Of a DNA stretch of 64,000 nucleotides, positions 9,858-19,038 are shown piece by piece. The notes beneath the pieces are model-generated. The model was not told the origin of the DNA and searched no databases. It worked only from the letters and a program-made list of their open reading frames with translations. The translations under genes were made by a program, and so were the position numbers. Numbering within the stretch: the stretch's first letter is position 1; every line of letters starts with the position of its first letter. The stretch is from Massilia arenae (lineage in GTDB: Bacteria > Pseudomonadota > Gammaproteobacteria > Burkholderiales > Burkholderiaceae_D), in assembly GCF_008014745.1 (NCBI RefSeq), contig NZ_VPFD01000011.1, positions 79,340 through 143,339 on the forward strand, read 5' to 3'.

Positions 9858-10313
9858 ATGTTGGACAAGATCAGCAAGAAGATTCTCGCCGAGCTGCAGA
9901 ATGACGGCCGCATCAGCAATGTGGAACTGGCGGCGCGCGTCAACCTGTCGCCGGCGGCCTGCCTCGAGCGCGTGCGCAAACTGCATGAATCGGGCTATAT
10001 CATGGGCTACACGGCCCAGCTCAATCCTCAATTGCTCGACGTATCGCTGCTGGTCTTTATCGAAGTCGTGCTCGATCGCACCACGCCCGAGGTGTTCGAT
10101 GCGTTCAAGCAGAGCGTGCAGATGATTCCCGAGGTGCTGGAATGCCATATGGTGGCCGGCGGCTTCGACTACCTCGTCAAGGCGCGCGTGAAGGACATGG
10201 CGGCCTACCGCGAGTTCCTGGGCAAGACGCTGTTGCAGAAAGGCGTGCGCGAAACCCATACCTATGCGGTGATGGAAGAAGTCAAGAATACGACCAAGCT
10301 GCCGATCCGCTGA
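9858..10313 (+). CDS. Lrp/AsnC family regulator, probable regulator of putA
   Basis: This is a 151-residue Lrp-type protein. An N-terminal winged HTH (MLDKISKKILAELQNDGRIS, then NVELAARVNLSPAACLERVRKL) is followed by an AsnC_trans_reg ligand domain with the GGFDYLVKARVKDM stretch. It is divergent from putA across a 212 bp AT-rich gap. In several proteobacteria an Lrp-like protein in this position activates putA in response to proline; that role is inferred here from context. A strong hairpin terminator and a perfect parS follow the gene. It could instead be a global Lrp, as it is quite close to E. coli Lrp in its HTH. Confidence 0.9.
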   Translation: MLDKISKKILAELQNDGRISNVELAARVNLSPAACLERVRKLHESGYIMGYTAQLNPQLLDVSLLVFIEVVLDRTTPEVFDAFKQSVQMIPEVLECHMVAGGFDYLVKARVKDMAAYREFLGKTLLQKGVRETHTYAVMEEVKNTTKLPIR

Positions 10314-10335
10314 TCGTCAGACCGTGCTTTAGAGG

Positions 10336-10366
10336 AAAAACGGCCAGGCATTTGCCTGGCCGTTTT
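10336..10366 (+). terminator. Rho-independent terminator after the Lrp gene
   Basis: Stem CGGCCAGGCA (10341-10350) pairs with TGCCTGGCCG (10353-10362), preceded by a run of A and followed by TTTT. It can act in both directions for the convergent Lrp and LysR genes. The parS site begins at its 3' edge. Confidence 0.85.
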
Positions 10367-10381
10367 GTTTCACGTGAAACA
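10366..10381. promoter_or_regulatory. parS: parS site 4, perfect consensus
   Basis: TGTTTCACGTGAAACA is a 16/16 match to chromosomal parS. It lies between two convergent genes about 9.3 kb from the three-site cluster. Confidence 0.96.
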
Positions 10382-10411
10382 TTTTGCTGGGTGACACCAG
10401 CGCTGGCGCTG

Positions 10412-11365
10412 TCAGACGATCTTGCGCACGCCGCTCTTCGAGGCGCTTTCTGCCATCGATTCCAGGTTCTTGCGCAGCCAGCGGTGGGCCGGACTGCGGC
10501 CATCGCGTTCATGCCACAGCATGTCCAGGTGGACGGCCGGCAGCTGCAAGGGCAATTCCTTCCAGATCAGCACGTCGGTCATGCCGGTCGAGACCATCAA
10601 GTGCTTCGGCAACACGGTGATCAGATCGGAGTTCGCCACCACCCTGCCCGCCGTGAAGAACTGGTTCACCGTCAAGAGGATGCGGCGTTCGCGGCCGAGC
10701 TGAGCCAGCGCCTCGTCGACCAGGCCGTGGGCACGGCCCGAGAAGCTCACCAGCAGGTGATTGGCCTTGCAATAGGTGTCGAGATCGAGCTTTTCCTTGG
10801 CCAGCGGGTGATCCTTGCGCATCACGCACACATAGACGCCGGAATACAGGCGCTCGTGGCGGATCGGCGAACCGGTCTCGTACGAGAGCTGGGCGGCGAC
10901 GCCGGGGAAGAAGCCGACCGCCAGGTCGATATCGCCGCGCAACAACATCGGACGCGGTTCGCGCGTCGTCAGCGGCACCATGCGGATGTTCACGCCCGGC
11001 GCCTCGCTTTCGATCGAGCGCATCAGGGAAGGCAGCCACAGAGCGGCGGTGGCGTCGGCCATCGCCATGCGGAAGGTGGCTTGCGCCTTGGAAACGTCGA
11101 AGGTCTCCGGCATCACCGCCGCTTCCAGCGCCGCCAGGGCCTGGCGCACGGCCGGCCACAGGGCTTCGGCGCGCGGGGTCGGCTTGACGCCGTAGGCGGT
11201 GCGGATCAGGAGTTCGTCGCCCAGGCTCTCCCGTAGTCGCTTGATTGCATTCGACACTGCGGGCTGGGTCATGGCCAGGTGGCCGGCGGCACGGGTCAGG
11301 TTTTGCTCGGTCATCACCGCGTCGAATACGCGCAGCAGATTCAGGTCAAGCGTCAGAAAGCTCAT
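10412..11365 (-). CDS. LysR-family transcriptional regulator
   Basis: This is a 317-residue LTTR of the NodD/LeuO-like branch. The HTH reads LTRAAGHLAMTQPAVSNAIKRLRE near residues 23-46. The effector domain has GDIDLAVGFF and a C-terminal extension ending SKSGVRKIV. It is divergent from a small membrane protein gene 149 bp away; no enzyme neighbour suggests its regulon. Its 3' end faces the perfect parS site. Family assignment is firm; target and ligand are unknown. Confidence 0.92.
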   Translation of the reverse strand: MSFLTLDLNLLRVFDAVMTEQNLTRAAGHLAMTQPAVSNAIKRLRESLGDELLIRTAYGVKPTPRAEALWPAVRQALAALEAAVMPETFDVSKAQATFRMAMADATAALWLPSLMRSIESEAPGVNIRMVPLTTREPRPMLLRGDIDLAVGFFPGVAAQLSYETGSPIRHERLYSGVYVCVMRKDHPLAKEKLDLDTYCKANHLLVSFSGRAHGLVDEALAQLGRERRILLTVNQFFTAGRVVANSDLITVLPKHLMVSTGMTDVLIWKELPLQLPAVHLDMLWHERDGRSPAHRWLRKNLESMAESASKSGVRKIV

Positions 11366-11514
11366 GGGATTCAGGAGAAAACTGTTGTGAATACAGGAGT
11401 ACGGGTAGTGTACTCCAAATCATTCACAAACTGTATAAGGGCCATCAGGGAACAAAATTAGATTTATATGTTGCGACGCACTATAGTTCTCAACAATAAC
11501 AGAACGAGCCTATC

Positions 11515-11799
11515 ATGTCTTCCACCGCCTCCCTAGTCCAAGCTGCCGCTGCCGTGCCCTACGGCCAGGTGTTCAGCACCACCGTGTATCTTGCCTTGCT
11601 GGCTGGCTTTGTCCTGTTCTTCCGCCCGCTGCTGGTCGGCATTGGCCGCGCCTTGTATTTGACCGTGCGTCCACGCCGCAGCAAGGCCGAGCTGGCCGCG
11701 CGCCGCGCCCTGGACGAAGCGCTGGCGCTCAAGCGTAAGCTGGCCAGCCTGGATCCGGTGGACGCCGCTGAAGTGCGTGCAATGGGCATCCGCCACTGA
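11515..11799 (+). CDS. Small single-pass membrane protein of unknown function
   Basis: This 94-residue protein has one strong hydrophobic helix at about residues 20-48 (STTVYLALLAGFVLFFRPLL). A basic stretch follows (RPRRSKAELAARR), then a short amphipathic, probably helical tail. The positive charges after the helix place the tail in the cytoplasm. A hairpin terminator follows the stop. I do not recognise the family. High-GC codon use like its neighbours argues for a real gene. Confidence 0.7.
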   Translation: MSSTASLVQAAAAVPYGQVFSTTVYLALLAGFVLFFRPLLVGIGRALYLTVRPRRSKAELAARRALDEALALKRKLASLDPVDAAEVRAMGIRH

Positions 11800-11820
11800 T
11801 TATTACCGAATTCTCCCCTG

Positions 11821-11856
11821 ACGCGGTCTCCGGCAACGGACACCGCGTTTTTTTTC
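11821..11856 (+). terminator. Rho-independent terminator
   Basis: ACGCGGT (11821-11827) pairs with ACCGCGT (11842-11848) and is followed by eight T. It ends the small membrane protein transcript. Confidence 0.8.
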
Positions 11857-12090
11857 GTCCCTGCCTTCTGTAGCACGCCGCCAAGGCTGCAATCTCTTTT
11901 CCCCCTGAAAACGCCCGGATGTCGCTTTATGCCTGGTGACTTTACGTTACCGGGATTTTCTCGCCATTTTTATTTAACAAAGTTCACAAAGAGTTAAAAT
12001 TATGATCTATCGAAAAAAACGTTAAGGCGTTACTTGTCATACTGATGAGTATATTTTGCGTGGAGTTGAAGCAAATTTAGGAGAATATGG

Positions 12091-12180
12091 ATGAGCTATG
12101 TCTTTGCCTTGATTTGGCCTGAAATTATAGACGATAGCAATAACTTAATAGCAAATTCTGATGTGTTCGGTAGTCAATGA
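12091..12180 (+). CDS. Possible 29-residue small ORF in the AT-rich island
   Basis: An ATG at 12091 is preceded by AGGAG at 12079-12083 and opens MSYVFALIWPEIIDDSNNL to a TGA at 12178-12180. The composition is unlike neighbouring genes. It may be a small peptide, a remnant of transferred DNA, or chance; low confidence. Confidence 0.22.
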   Translation: MSYVFALIWPEIIDDSNNLIANSDVFGSQ

Positions 12181-12410
12181 AAGAGGTTCAACAAAGTTCA
12201 CATTCTAGATTACATAAAAATATACTTACGGTAACCGTGCGAACAAGCGAAACCAGCAGACCAATAAGCGCCAAAAAGCGCCGGTCAACGTTAACCGGGA
12301 GTAGCATGCCAGGACGAATGAATCGGGCTGGATGAAAGAATGGCGTTCAGGGACGTGCGGACGCCGCATGCGGGGCGAGCCAGTACGCGGTCAGGAAAGC
12401 TGGGAGTGGA

Positions 12411-12440
12411 AACAAAAAAGCCGGCAGGGTTGCCGGCTTG
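12411..12440 (-). terminator. Terminator of the coaD-ferredoxin transcript
   Basis: GCCGGCA (12420-12426) pairs with TGCCGGC (12431-12437). On the minus strand it is followed by a run of T (12413-12419 read in complement), directly after the ferredoxin stop. Confidence 0.8.
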
Positions 12441-12449
12441 GGGAGCAGA

Positions 12450-13251
<802 letters not shown>

Positions 13252-13348
13252 CTATTAGAACGCGCATTATGCCTGAAAACACGGCATCCGCCCCAGGCCG
13301 GGGCATGGTTTGCCCAATGGTTGTGCAGTTTCCCGGCCCTTGGCGGAC

Positions 13349-14005
13349 TCAGGCCGCCTTTTCTTGCAGCTTCAGCAAATGGTAGTAGACCATGCCCGCC
13401 TTGTCGGCGCGCACCACTTCCCATCCGTCCAGCCAGTCCGGGAGGTCATCGCCCTCGGTCGGCAACGGCGCCTCGGCTTCGGCATATACCATGCCGCCAT
13501 CAAGCAGCAGCGCCGCGCACAGCGGCAGGGTCTTGGCCAGCAGATCCTGTTGATAAGGCGGGTCGAGGAAGATCACGTCGAAGCGCTGGCCGCGGGTGGC
13601 CAGGTCTTGCGCCAGGGTCAGGGCGTCGGCGCGCAGCACGGTGATGTTGTCGGCCTTGAGCTTGTCGCGGTTGGCCTCAAGCTGGCGCACGGCCGGAGCG
13701 TGGTTGTCGACCATCGTCACCTTCGCCGCGCCGCGGCTGGCAGCCTCGAAGCCGAGCACGCCGGAACCCGCGTACAGGTCGAGAAAAGTAGCTTGCTCCC
13801 AGTCGCTGCCGAGCTGGTGGTTGATCCAGTTGAACACGGTTTCGCGCACGCGGTCTGGCGTGGGACGCAGGCCGAGGGCGTCGACCACGGGTAGCAGGGT
13901 GCGTTTCCAGGCGCCGCCGATGATGCGGACCTGGTGCTGGGCCATGCGCGGCGCGCCATGGGGTTTGGCGGCCTGGGGCCTTGATTTCATGGACTTTCTT
14001 TGCAT
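13349..14005 (-). CDS. rsmD: 16S rRNA (guanine966-N2)-methyltransferase
   Basis: RsmD methylates G966 of 16S rRNA in assembling 30S subunits using SAM. It contains the SAM-binding FLDLYAGSGVLGFEAASRG and the catalytic DPPY motif (FLDPPYQ). The RsmD opening block VRIIGGAWKR is followed by RPTPDRVRETVFNWI. The start is uncertain: GTG 14014, ATG 14005 and ATG 13990 are all in frame ahead of the conserved core; ATG 14005 is used here (218 residues). It is first of the rsmD-coaD-ferredoxin set, with a 121 bp gap before coaD that may hold a second promoter. Confidence 0.95.
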   Translation of the reverse strand: MQRKSMKSRPQAAKPHGAPRMAQHQVRIIGGAWKRTLLPVVDALGLRPTPDRVRETVFNWINHQLGSDWEQATFLDLYAGSGVLGFEAASRGAAKVTMVDNHAPAVRQLEANRDKLKADNITVLRADALTLAQDLATRGQRFDVIFLDPPYQQDLLAKTLPLCAALLLDGGMVYAEAEAPLPTEGDDLPDWLDGWEVVRADKAGMVYYHLLKLQEKAA

Positions 14006-14058
14006 GGGCGGCACTATAGCATGCGGTTTTCCGTGCCTGCGGGGCCGCCCTTTCCTGC

Positions 14059-14952
14059 TTATTTACCTGCCGCCAGTGCCCCGAAATCATTAATCCAGCC
14101 TTGCATGCGCTGCTGCGCATGGGCCTTCTGCTCCGGCGTCGCCAGTTTGATCGCCGTCAGGATGTATTTCGTCGTGTGGTCGATGCTGGCGTCATAGAAG
14201 GCCTTGCGCTCGGGCGACTCCATGCGTGTGAACAACTCGCGCATCAGGCCTTGCACCTTGGCCGTGGTCTGCTCGCGGTTGAGCTTTTTCTGCTGTACTT
14301 CTTGCAGCAGCGCCAGGATGCGGCGCTGGCGGTACTGGCGCTCCTCTAACCACTGCTGGTTATCGAGCGGACGCAGGTCGGAGGCGCGGCGCAGGGCGGC
14401 CTCCTGCTCGCTGCTGAAGCGGCCGAACCACAGTTCCATCTGCTCCATCGATTTCTTGAAGCGCGCGCGCTGGCGTTTCTCGACGCTGCCGCTCATGAAC
14501 TTGCGGCGGTATTCTTCGTTCTTGTCCTTGAACTTCTTGTCGATATTGGCGATTTGCGCAGGGGTGATCGACATGGCCAGCGTCGTCAGTTCCGGCACCG
14601 CGCGCTGGGACAGGCGTTCGCCGCGCACGCGGATCTCGCGGTAGGCCTGCAATAGGTCGGCCTGGCTCGGGTTGCCAGCCATTCTTTGCTGGAATGTGCC
14701 TAATAAAGCGGCATAGTCGCGCAACTGGGTCTGGCGATGCCATTGGAACAGGCCATTGATGTCGCGCTTGGCGATGTCGGCCTGTTGACCTTCGAAATCG
14801 ACATAGGAATTCATCCACCAGTACAGTAAGGTGTCGCCCTGGTTGTACGAAAAGCGAATCGTGCTGCAACCGGCGGCCAGCGCCATCACGGCAATCGCGA
14901 ATAGCGCTAAGGTGCGCCGGAACAAGGTATCTCGCATGCTAGAATTTTTCAT
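14059..14952 (-). CDS. DUF6279-type lipoprotein
   Basis: This is a 297-residue exported lipoprotein with a hydrophobic signal segment and the lipobox LAAGC (Cys near residue 30) followed by STIRFSYNQGD. The remainder is helical and charged, with conserved blocks LLYWWMNSYVDFEGQQ and WHRQTQLRDYAALL, known from uncharacterised proteobacterial lipoproteins (family name from memory). The start is placed at ATG 14952 because longer frames run into glmU. ATG 14937 is an alternative. It is divergent from glmU across only 25 bp, so the two promoters must overlap or lie inside the genes. Confidence 0.8.
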   Translation of the reverse strand: MKNSSMRDTLFRRTLALFAIAVMALAAGCSTIRFSYNQGDTLLYWWMNSYVDFEGQQADIAKRDINGLFQWHRQTQLRDYAALLGTFQQRMAGNPSQADLLQAYREIRVRGERLSQRAVPELTTLAMSITPAQIANIDKKFKDKNEEYRRKFMSGSVEKRQRARFKKSMEQMELWFGRFSSEQEAALRRASDLRPLDNQQWLEERQYRQRRILALLQEVQQKKLNREQTTAKVQGLMRELFTRMESPERKAFYDASIDHTTKYILTAIKLATPEQKAHAQQRMQGWINDFGALAAGK

Positions 14953-14977
14953 ATTTTCAACTTTTTGAGAACGGCTT

Positions 14978-16354
14978 ATGAACGTTGTGATCCTCGCCGC
15001 CGGCATGGGAAAGCGCATGCAATCCGCCCTGCCGAAAGTCCTGCATCCATTGGCTGGTAAGCCGCTGTTGCGCCACGTTATCGATACGGCACGTAGCCTG
15101 AGTCCGCAGAAATTATGTGTGATTTACGGGCACGGCGGCGCAGCGGTGCCCGAGATGGTGTCCGCGCTAGCGCAAGAGACCGGCATTACGATCGATACCG
15201 CCCTGCAGCAGCCGCAGCTGGGCACTGGCCATGCAGTGATGCAGGCGGTGCCGCAACTGGACGATGGCAGCGCCACCCTGGTGCTGTATGGCGACGTGCC
15301 GCTGACCACGGTGGACTCGCTGCGCCGCCTGGTCGAGGCCGCAGGAAGCGACAAGCTGGGCATCCTGACGGTCGAACAGGCCAACCCTTTCGGCCTGGGC
15401 CGCATCGTGCGCGAGAACGGCAAGATCGTGCGCATCGTCGAAGAAAAAGATGCCAGCGAGGCCGAGCGCGCCATCCGCGAAATCAATAGCGGCATCATGG
15501 CGATCCCCACCCGCCATCTCAAGAAGTGGCTGGCGGCGCTGTCCAACAACAATGCCCAGGGCGAGTACTACCTCACCGATATCGTGGCCCAGGCCGTGGC
15601 AGATGGTGTGCCGGTCGTGTCGGCGCACCCGTCGGGCGAATGGGAAGTGGCTGGCGTGAACAGCAAGGTGCAGTTGGCCGAGCTGGAGCGTCGTCATCAA
15701 TTGAACATCGCCCATGCCCTGCTGGAAAAAGGCGTGACCTTGATGGATCCGGCACGTATCGATGTGCGCGGTGAACTGATTTGCGGCCGCGATGTCACTA
15801 TCGACGTCGGCTGCGTGTTCGAAGGCCGTGTCGAGCTGGCTGACGGCGTAAAGGTCGGCGCCAACTGCGTGCTGGTCGGCGCCACGGTCGGCGCTGGCGC
15901 CAACATCAAGCCGTTCTGCCATATCGAAGGCGCCGTCATTGGCGCCGCCTCGCAGATCGGACCGTATGCGCGCCTGCGTCCGGGCACCGAGCTGGGCGAG
16001 GACGTCCATGTGGGTAACTTCGTCGAGGTCAAGAACAGCACCGTGGCGGCGCACAGCAAGGCCAACCACCTGGCCTATATCGGCGATGCCACCGTCGGCT
16101 CGCGCGTGAACATCGGCGCCGGCGTCATCACCTGCAACTACGACGGCGCCAACAAGTTCCGTACCGTGATCGAGGACGAGGTGTTCGTGGGCAGCGACAG
16201 CCAGCTGGTGGCGCCGGTGACGATCGGCAAGGGCGCGACCCTGGGCGCCGGGACCACGCTCACCAAGGATGCGCCGGCCGGCAAGCTGACCATTTCGCGG
16301 CCCAAGCAAATCACCATCGAAGGATGGAAGCGTCCGGTGAAAGTGAAGAAGTAA
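14978..16354 (+). CDS. glmU: Bifunctional GlmU: GlcN-1-P acetyltransferase / GlcNAc-1-P uridylyltransferase
   Basis: It makes UDP-GlcNAc for peptidoglycan and LPS in two steps. The N-terminal pyrophosphorylase starts with the nucleotide-binding LAAGMGKRM and K-P-K-V-L region. The C-terminal left-handed beta-helix carries hexapeptide repeats and the acetyltransferase block [12 protein letters not shown] with the catalytic His. The protein is 458 residues, full family length. glmS lies about 760 bp downstream on the same strand, with an AsnC-type regulator facing the other way between them. This clusters the two GlmU/GlmS steps of amino-sugar synthesis. Confidence 0.98.
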   Translation: MNVVILAAGMGKRMQSALPKVLHPLAGKPLLRHVIDTARSLSPQKLCVIYGHGGAAVPEMVSALAQETGITIDTALQQPQLGTGHAVMQAVPQLDDGSATLVLYGDVPLTTVDSLRRLVEAAGSDKLGILTVEQANPFGLGRIVRENGKIVRIVEEKDASEAERAIREINSGIMAIPTRHLKKWLAALSNNNAQGEYYLTDIVAQAVADGVPVVSAHPSGEWEVAGVNSKVQLAELERRHQLNIAHALLEKGVTLMDPARIDVRGELICGRDVTIDVGCVFEGRVELADGVKVGANCVLVGATVGAGANIKPFCHIEGAVIGAASQIGPYARLRPGTELGEDVHVGNFVEVKNSTVAAHSKANHLAYIGDATVGSRVNIGAGVITCNYDGANKFRTVIEDEVFVGSDSQLVAPVTIGKGATLGAGTTLTKDAPAGKLTISRPKQITIEGWKRPVKVKK

Positions 16355-16453
16355 TCCACCGGCTGTCGACAGGGTAATCACAGGAAATAAACAAGATAAA
16401 CACAGGGTTTTACCGTGCTTACCCCCTGTCCATCCACCTGGTCTTCCACAATA

Positions 16454-16462
16454 TTATCCACA
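16454..16462 (+). promoter_or_regulatory. Isolated perfect DnaA box
   Basis: TTATCCACA lies in the glmU to AsnC-gene gap, followed by the small hairpin ACAGGC-TGCG-GCCTGT (16460-16475). It could be a DnaA-titration or regulatory site; a single box can also be chance. Confidence 0.45.
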
Positions 16463-16478
16463 GGCTGCGGCCTGTGAT

Positions 16479-16949
16479 CTAGACGGCGATCCGGGTGTCG
16501 AACTTGCTGCGGTGGGTCGAAAAATAGGCTTTGACGTTGCGCACATTGGCGTGCGAGGTGAACAACCGGTGCGCTAGCGCATGATAGGCCGGCATGTCGG
16601 CAACCTGCACGACCAGCACGAAATCGGGTCCTGGCGATACCCGGTAGCACTGCAGCACGGCCGCTTCCCTGGCGGCCAGCTTCTCGAACTCTTCCATGCG
16701 CTCGGCGGCCTGCACGTCGAGCGTGATCTCGACGATGGCGGACAGGCAGCTGCCGACCTTGTCGGGCGCCACGATCGCCACCTGACGCTCGATGACGCCA
16801 CTTTCCGTCAGCTGCTTTACGCGGCGCAGACAAGTCGGTGGCGACACGTGCACAAGGGCCGCCAGTTCGGCGTTCGTATGCGATGCGTCAGTTTGCAAAA
16901 TATTCAGAATGCGACGATCGAGGTCGTCGAGGGCAGGTAGTTCTGTCAT
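16479..16949 (-). CDS. Lrp/AsnC family transcriptional regulator
   Basis: This is a 156-residue Lrp/AsnC protein. The N-terminal HTH (LDDLDRRILNILQTDASHTN, then AELAALVHVSPPTCLRRVKQL) is followed by the ligand-sensing domain with SPGPDFVLVVQVADM. It is divergent from glmS across 162 bp, so control of glmS or autoregulation are both possible. It differs from the putA-linked Lrp in the window, so the two are not recent duplicates. Confidence 0.9.
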   Translation of the reverse strand: MTELPALDDLDRRILNILQTDASHTNAELAALVHVSPPTCLRRVKQLTESGVIERQVAIVAPDKVGSCLSAIVEITLDVQAAERMEEFEKLAAREAAVLQCYRVSPGPDFVLVVQVADMPAYHALAHRLFTSHANVRNVKAYFSTHRSKFDTRIAV

Positions 16950-17111
16950 CTTGATGAAATATTCAGTAAATTTTATGATTTTTATGAAACAAGATTTCTT
17001 GCTTATGCAGGCATGAAATAATCTAACAAAAATAGCCTCGCACTGTAAGCTTATTTCATTCGGATTGCTCTACGATAAGACTCAACAGTTTTTCTATTCG
17101 AGAGGTTAGCC

Positions 17112-18941
17112 ATGTGCGGTATCGTCGGAGCAGTCGCCAAGCGTAATATCACCCCCGTCCTGATCGAGGGCCTGAAACGCCTCGAATACCGGGGTTACGA
17201 CTCCTGTGGCGTCGCCATCCACCTCGATGGCCGCCTGACCCGCTCGCGCTCCACCTCGCGCGTGGCCGACCTCGAATCGCAGGTCAAAGAGGCCAGCCTC
17301 GATGGCTTCACCGGCATCGCCCACACGCGCTGGGCCACCCACGGCGCCCCGGCGTCGCACAATGCCCACCCGCACTTCTCGCCGACCGAAGACAATGCGC
17401 GCATCGCACTTGTCCACAACGGCATTATCGAAAACCACGACGAGCTGCGCGACGAACTCACCAAGCTGGGCTACAAGTTCACGAGCCAGACCGACACCGA
17501 GGTCATCGCCCACCTGGTCGACCACCTGTACACCGGCGACCTGTTCGAGACCGTGCAGCAAGCCGTCAAGCGCCTGCAGGGCGCCTACGCCATCGCCGTG
17601 TTCTGCCGCGAAGAACCGCACCGCGTGATCGCCGCGCGCCAGGGCTCGCCGCTGATCGTCGGCGTGGGCAAGGACGAGAACTTCGTCGCTTCCGACGCGA
17701 TGGCGCTGGCCGGCACCACCGACCAGATCATCTATCTGGAAGAAGGCGACGTGGTCGACCTGCAACTGGCCCGCTACTGGATCGTCGACGTCGATGGCCG
17801 CCCGGTCGAGCGCGAAGTGAAAACCGTGCACGCCCACACCGGCGCGGCCGAGCTCGGCCCATACCGCCACTATATGCAGAAAGAGATCTTCGAGCAGCCG
17901 CGCGTCATCGGCGACACCCTCGAAGGCGTGACCGGCGTGATGCCGGAACTGTTCGGCGACGGCGCCTACGCCGTGTTCAAGAAGATCGACCGCGTGCTGA
18001 TCCTGGCCTGCGGTACCAGCTACTACGCCGGTCTGACCGCCAAGTACTGGATCGAATCGGTGGCCAAGGTGCCGGTCAACGTCGAAATCGCCAGTGAATA
18101 CCGCTACCGCGACAGCGTGCCGCACCCCGACACCCTGGTGGTGACCATCTCGCAGAGCGGCGAAACGGCCGACACCCTGGCCGCACTCAAGCACGCACGC
18201 AGCCTCGGCATGAACCACACGCTGACCATCTGCAACGTCTCGACCAGCGCCATGGTGCGCGAGTGCCAGCTGGCCTACATCACCCGCGCCGGCGTTGAAG
18301 TCGGCGTGGCCTCGACCAAGGCCTTCACTACCCAACTGGCGGCCCTGTTCCTGTTGACCCTGACCCTGGCGCAAGTCAACGGCCGTCTGACCGACGCCGA
18401 GGAAGCCGAGCACCTCAAGATGATGCGCCACCTGCCGGTCGCCCTGTCGTCGGTGCTGGCGCTCGAGCCGCAGATCATCGCCTGGGCCGAGGAATTCGCG
18501 CGCAAGGAGAACGCCCTGTTCCTGGGCCGCGGCATCCACTACCCGATCGCCCTGGAAGGCGCGCTGAAGCTCAAGGAAATCTCGTACATCCACGCCGAGG
18601 CCTACCCGGCCGGCGAACTGAAGCACGGCCCGCTGGCGCTGGTGACCGAAGAGATGCCGGTGGTAACGATCGCGCCGAACGATGCACTGCTGGAAAAACT
18701 GAAATCGAATATGCAGGAAGTGCGCGCGCGTGGCGGCCAGCTGTACGTGTTCGCCGACGTCGATTCGCGCATCACCTCGGGCGATGGGCTGCACGTGATC
18801 CGCCTGCCGGAACACTATGGCCTGCTGTCGCCGATCCTGCACGTGGCGGCGCTGCAGCTGCTGGCGTATCACACGGCGCTGGCGCGCGGTACCGATGTGG
18901 ATAAGCCGCGTAATCTGGCGAAGTCGGTGACGGTCGAGTAA
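17112..18941 (+). CDS. glmS: Glutamine--fructose-6-phosphate aminotransferase (isomerizing)
   Basis: GlmS makes glucosamine-6-phosphate, the first committed step of hexosamine synthesis. Its order is an N-terminal Ntn glutaminase with catalytic Cys as residue 2 ([12 protein letters not shown]), two SIS sugar-isomerase domains with [12 protein letters not shown] and the second-domain [21 protein letters not shown], and the conserved C-terminus [11 protein letters not shown]. It has 609 residues, full length. GAGG precedes the ATG. I saw no glmS ribozyme upstream, as expected for a proteobacterium. It is followed by a clear terminator. Confidence 0.98.
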   Translation: MCGIVGAVAKRNITPVLIEGLKRLEYRGYDSCGVAIHLDGRLTRSRSTSRVADLESQVKEASLDGFTGIAHTRWATHGAPASHNAHPHFSPTEDNARIALVHNGIIENHDELRDELTKLGYKFTSQTDTEVIAHLVDHLYTGDLFETVQQAVKRLQGAYAIAVFCREEPHRVIAARQGSPLIVGVGKDENFVASDAMALAGTTDQIIYLEEGDVVDLQLARYWIVDVDGRPVEREVKTVHAHTGAAELGPYRHYMQKEIFEQPRVIGDTLEGVTGVMPELFGDGAYAVFKKIDRVLILACGTSYYAGLTAKYWIESVAKVPVNVEIASEYRYRDSVPHPDTLVVTISQSGETADTLAALKHARSLGMNHTLTICNVSTSAMVRECQLAYITRAGVEVGVASTKAFTTQLAALFLLTLTLAQVNGRLTDAEEAEHLKMMRHLPVALSSVLALEPQIIAWAEEFARKENALFLGRGIHYPIALEGALKLKEISYIHAEAYPAGELKHGPLALVTEEMPVVTIAPNDALLEKLKSNMQEVRARGGQLYVFADVDSRITSGDGLHVIRLPEHYGLLSPILHVAALQLLAYHTALARGTDVDKPRNLAKSVTVE

Positions 18942-18965
18942 AGACTGGCGGCGCAAGTCCTGCCA

Positions 18966-19006
18966 AAACAAAAGCCCATGACCTTCCGGTCCATGGGCTT
19001 TTTGCT
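18966..19006 (+). terminator. Terminator after glmS
   Basis: AAAGCCCATG and CATGGGCTTT form the stem around a short loop, followed by a T-rich tract. It may also serve the convergent FG-GAP gene. Confidence 0.85.
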
Positions 19007-19038
19007 GTCGAGTTCACGCGTTGCCTGGTCAGCTGTCG

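Larger units (their letters stand above)
11857..12449. other. Non-coding, AT-rich intergenic stretch
   Basis: About 590 bp lacks a convincing gene of normal size. The part from about 11940 to 12230 is far more AT-rich than the window. A 13 bp direct repeat, AACAAAGTTCACA, flanks it at 11976-11988 and 12190-12202. Inside is a 29-codon open frame at 12091-12180. The ferredoxin terminator closes the right side. Confidence 0.6.

Noticed and set aside
16950..17111. Possible glmS ribozyme or riboswitch upstream of glmS
   Set aside because: The gap is only 162 bp, AT-rich, and lacks the conserved ribozyme core; the ribozyme is a Gram-positive feature.
17106..18971. A 621-codon open frame on the minus strand opposite glmS
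   Set aside because: It mirrors the glmS coding frame exactly; the product is His/Arg/Val-rich with no domain. Long antisense frames are expected opposite high-GC genes.
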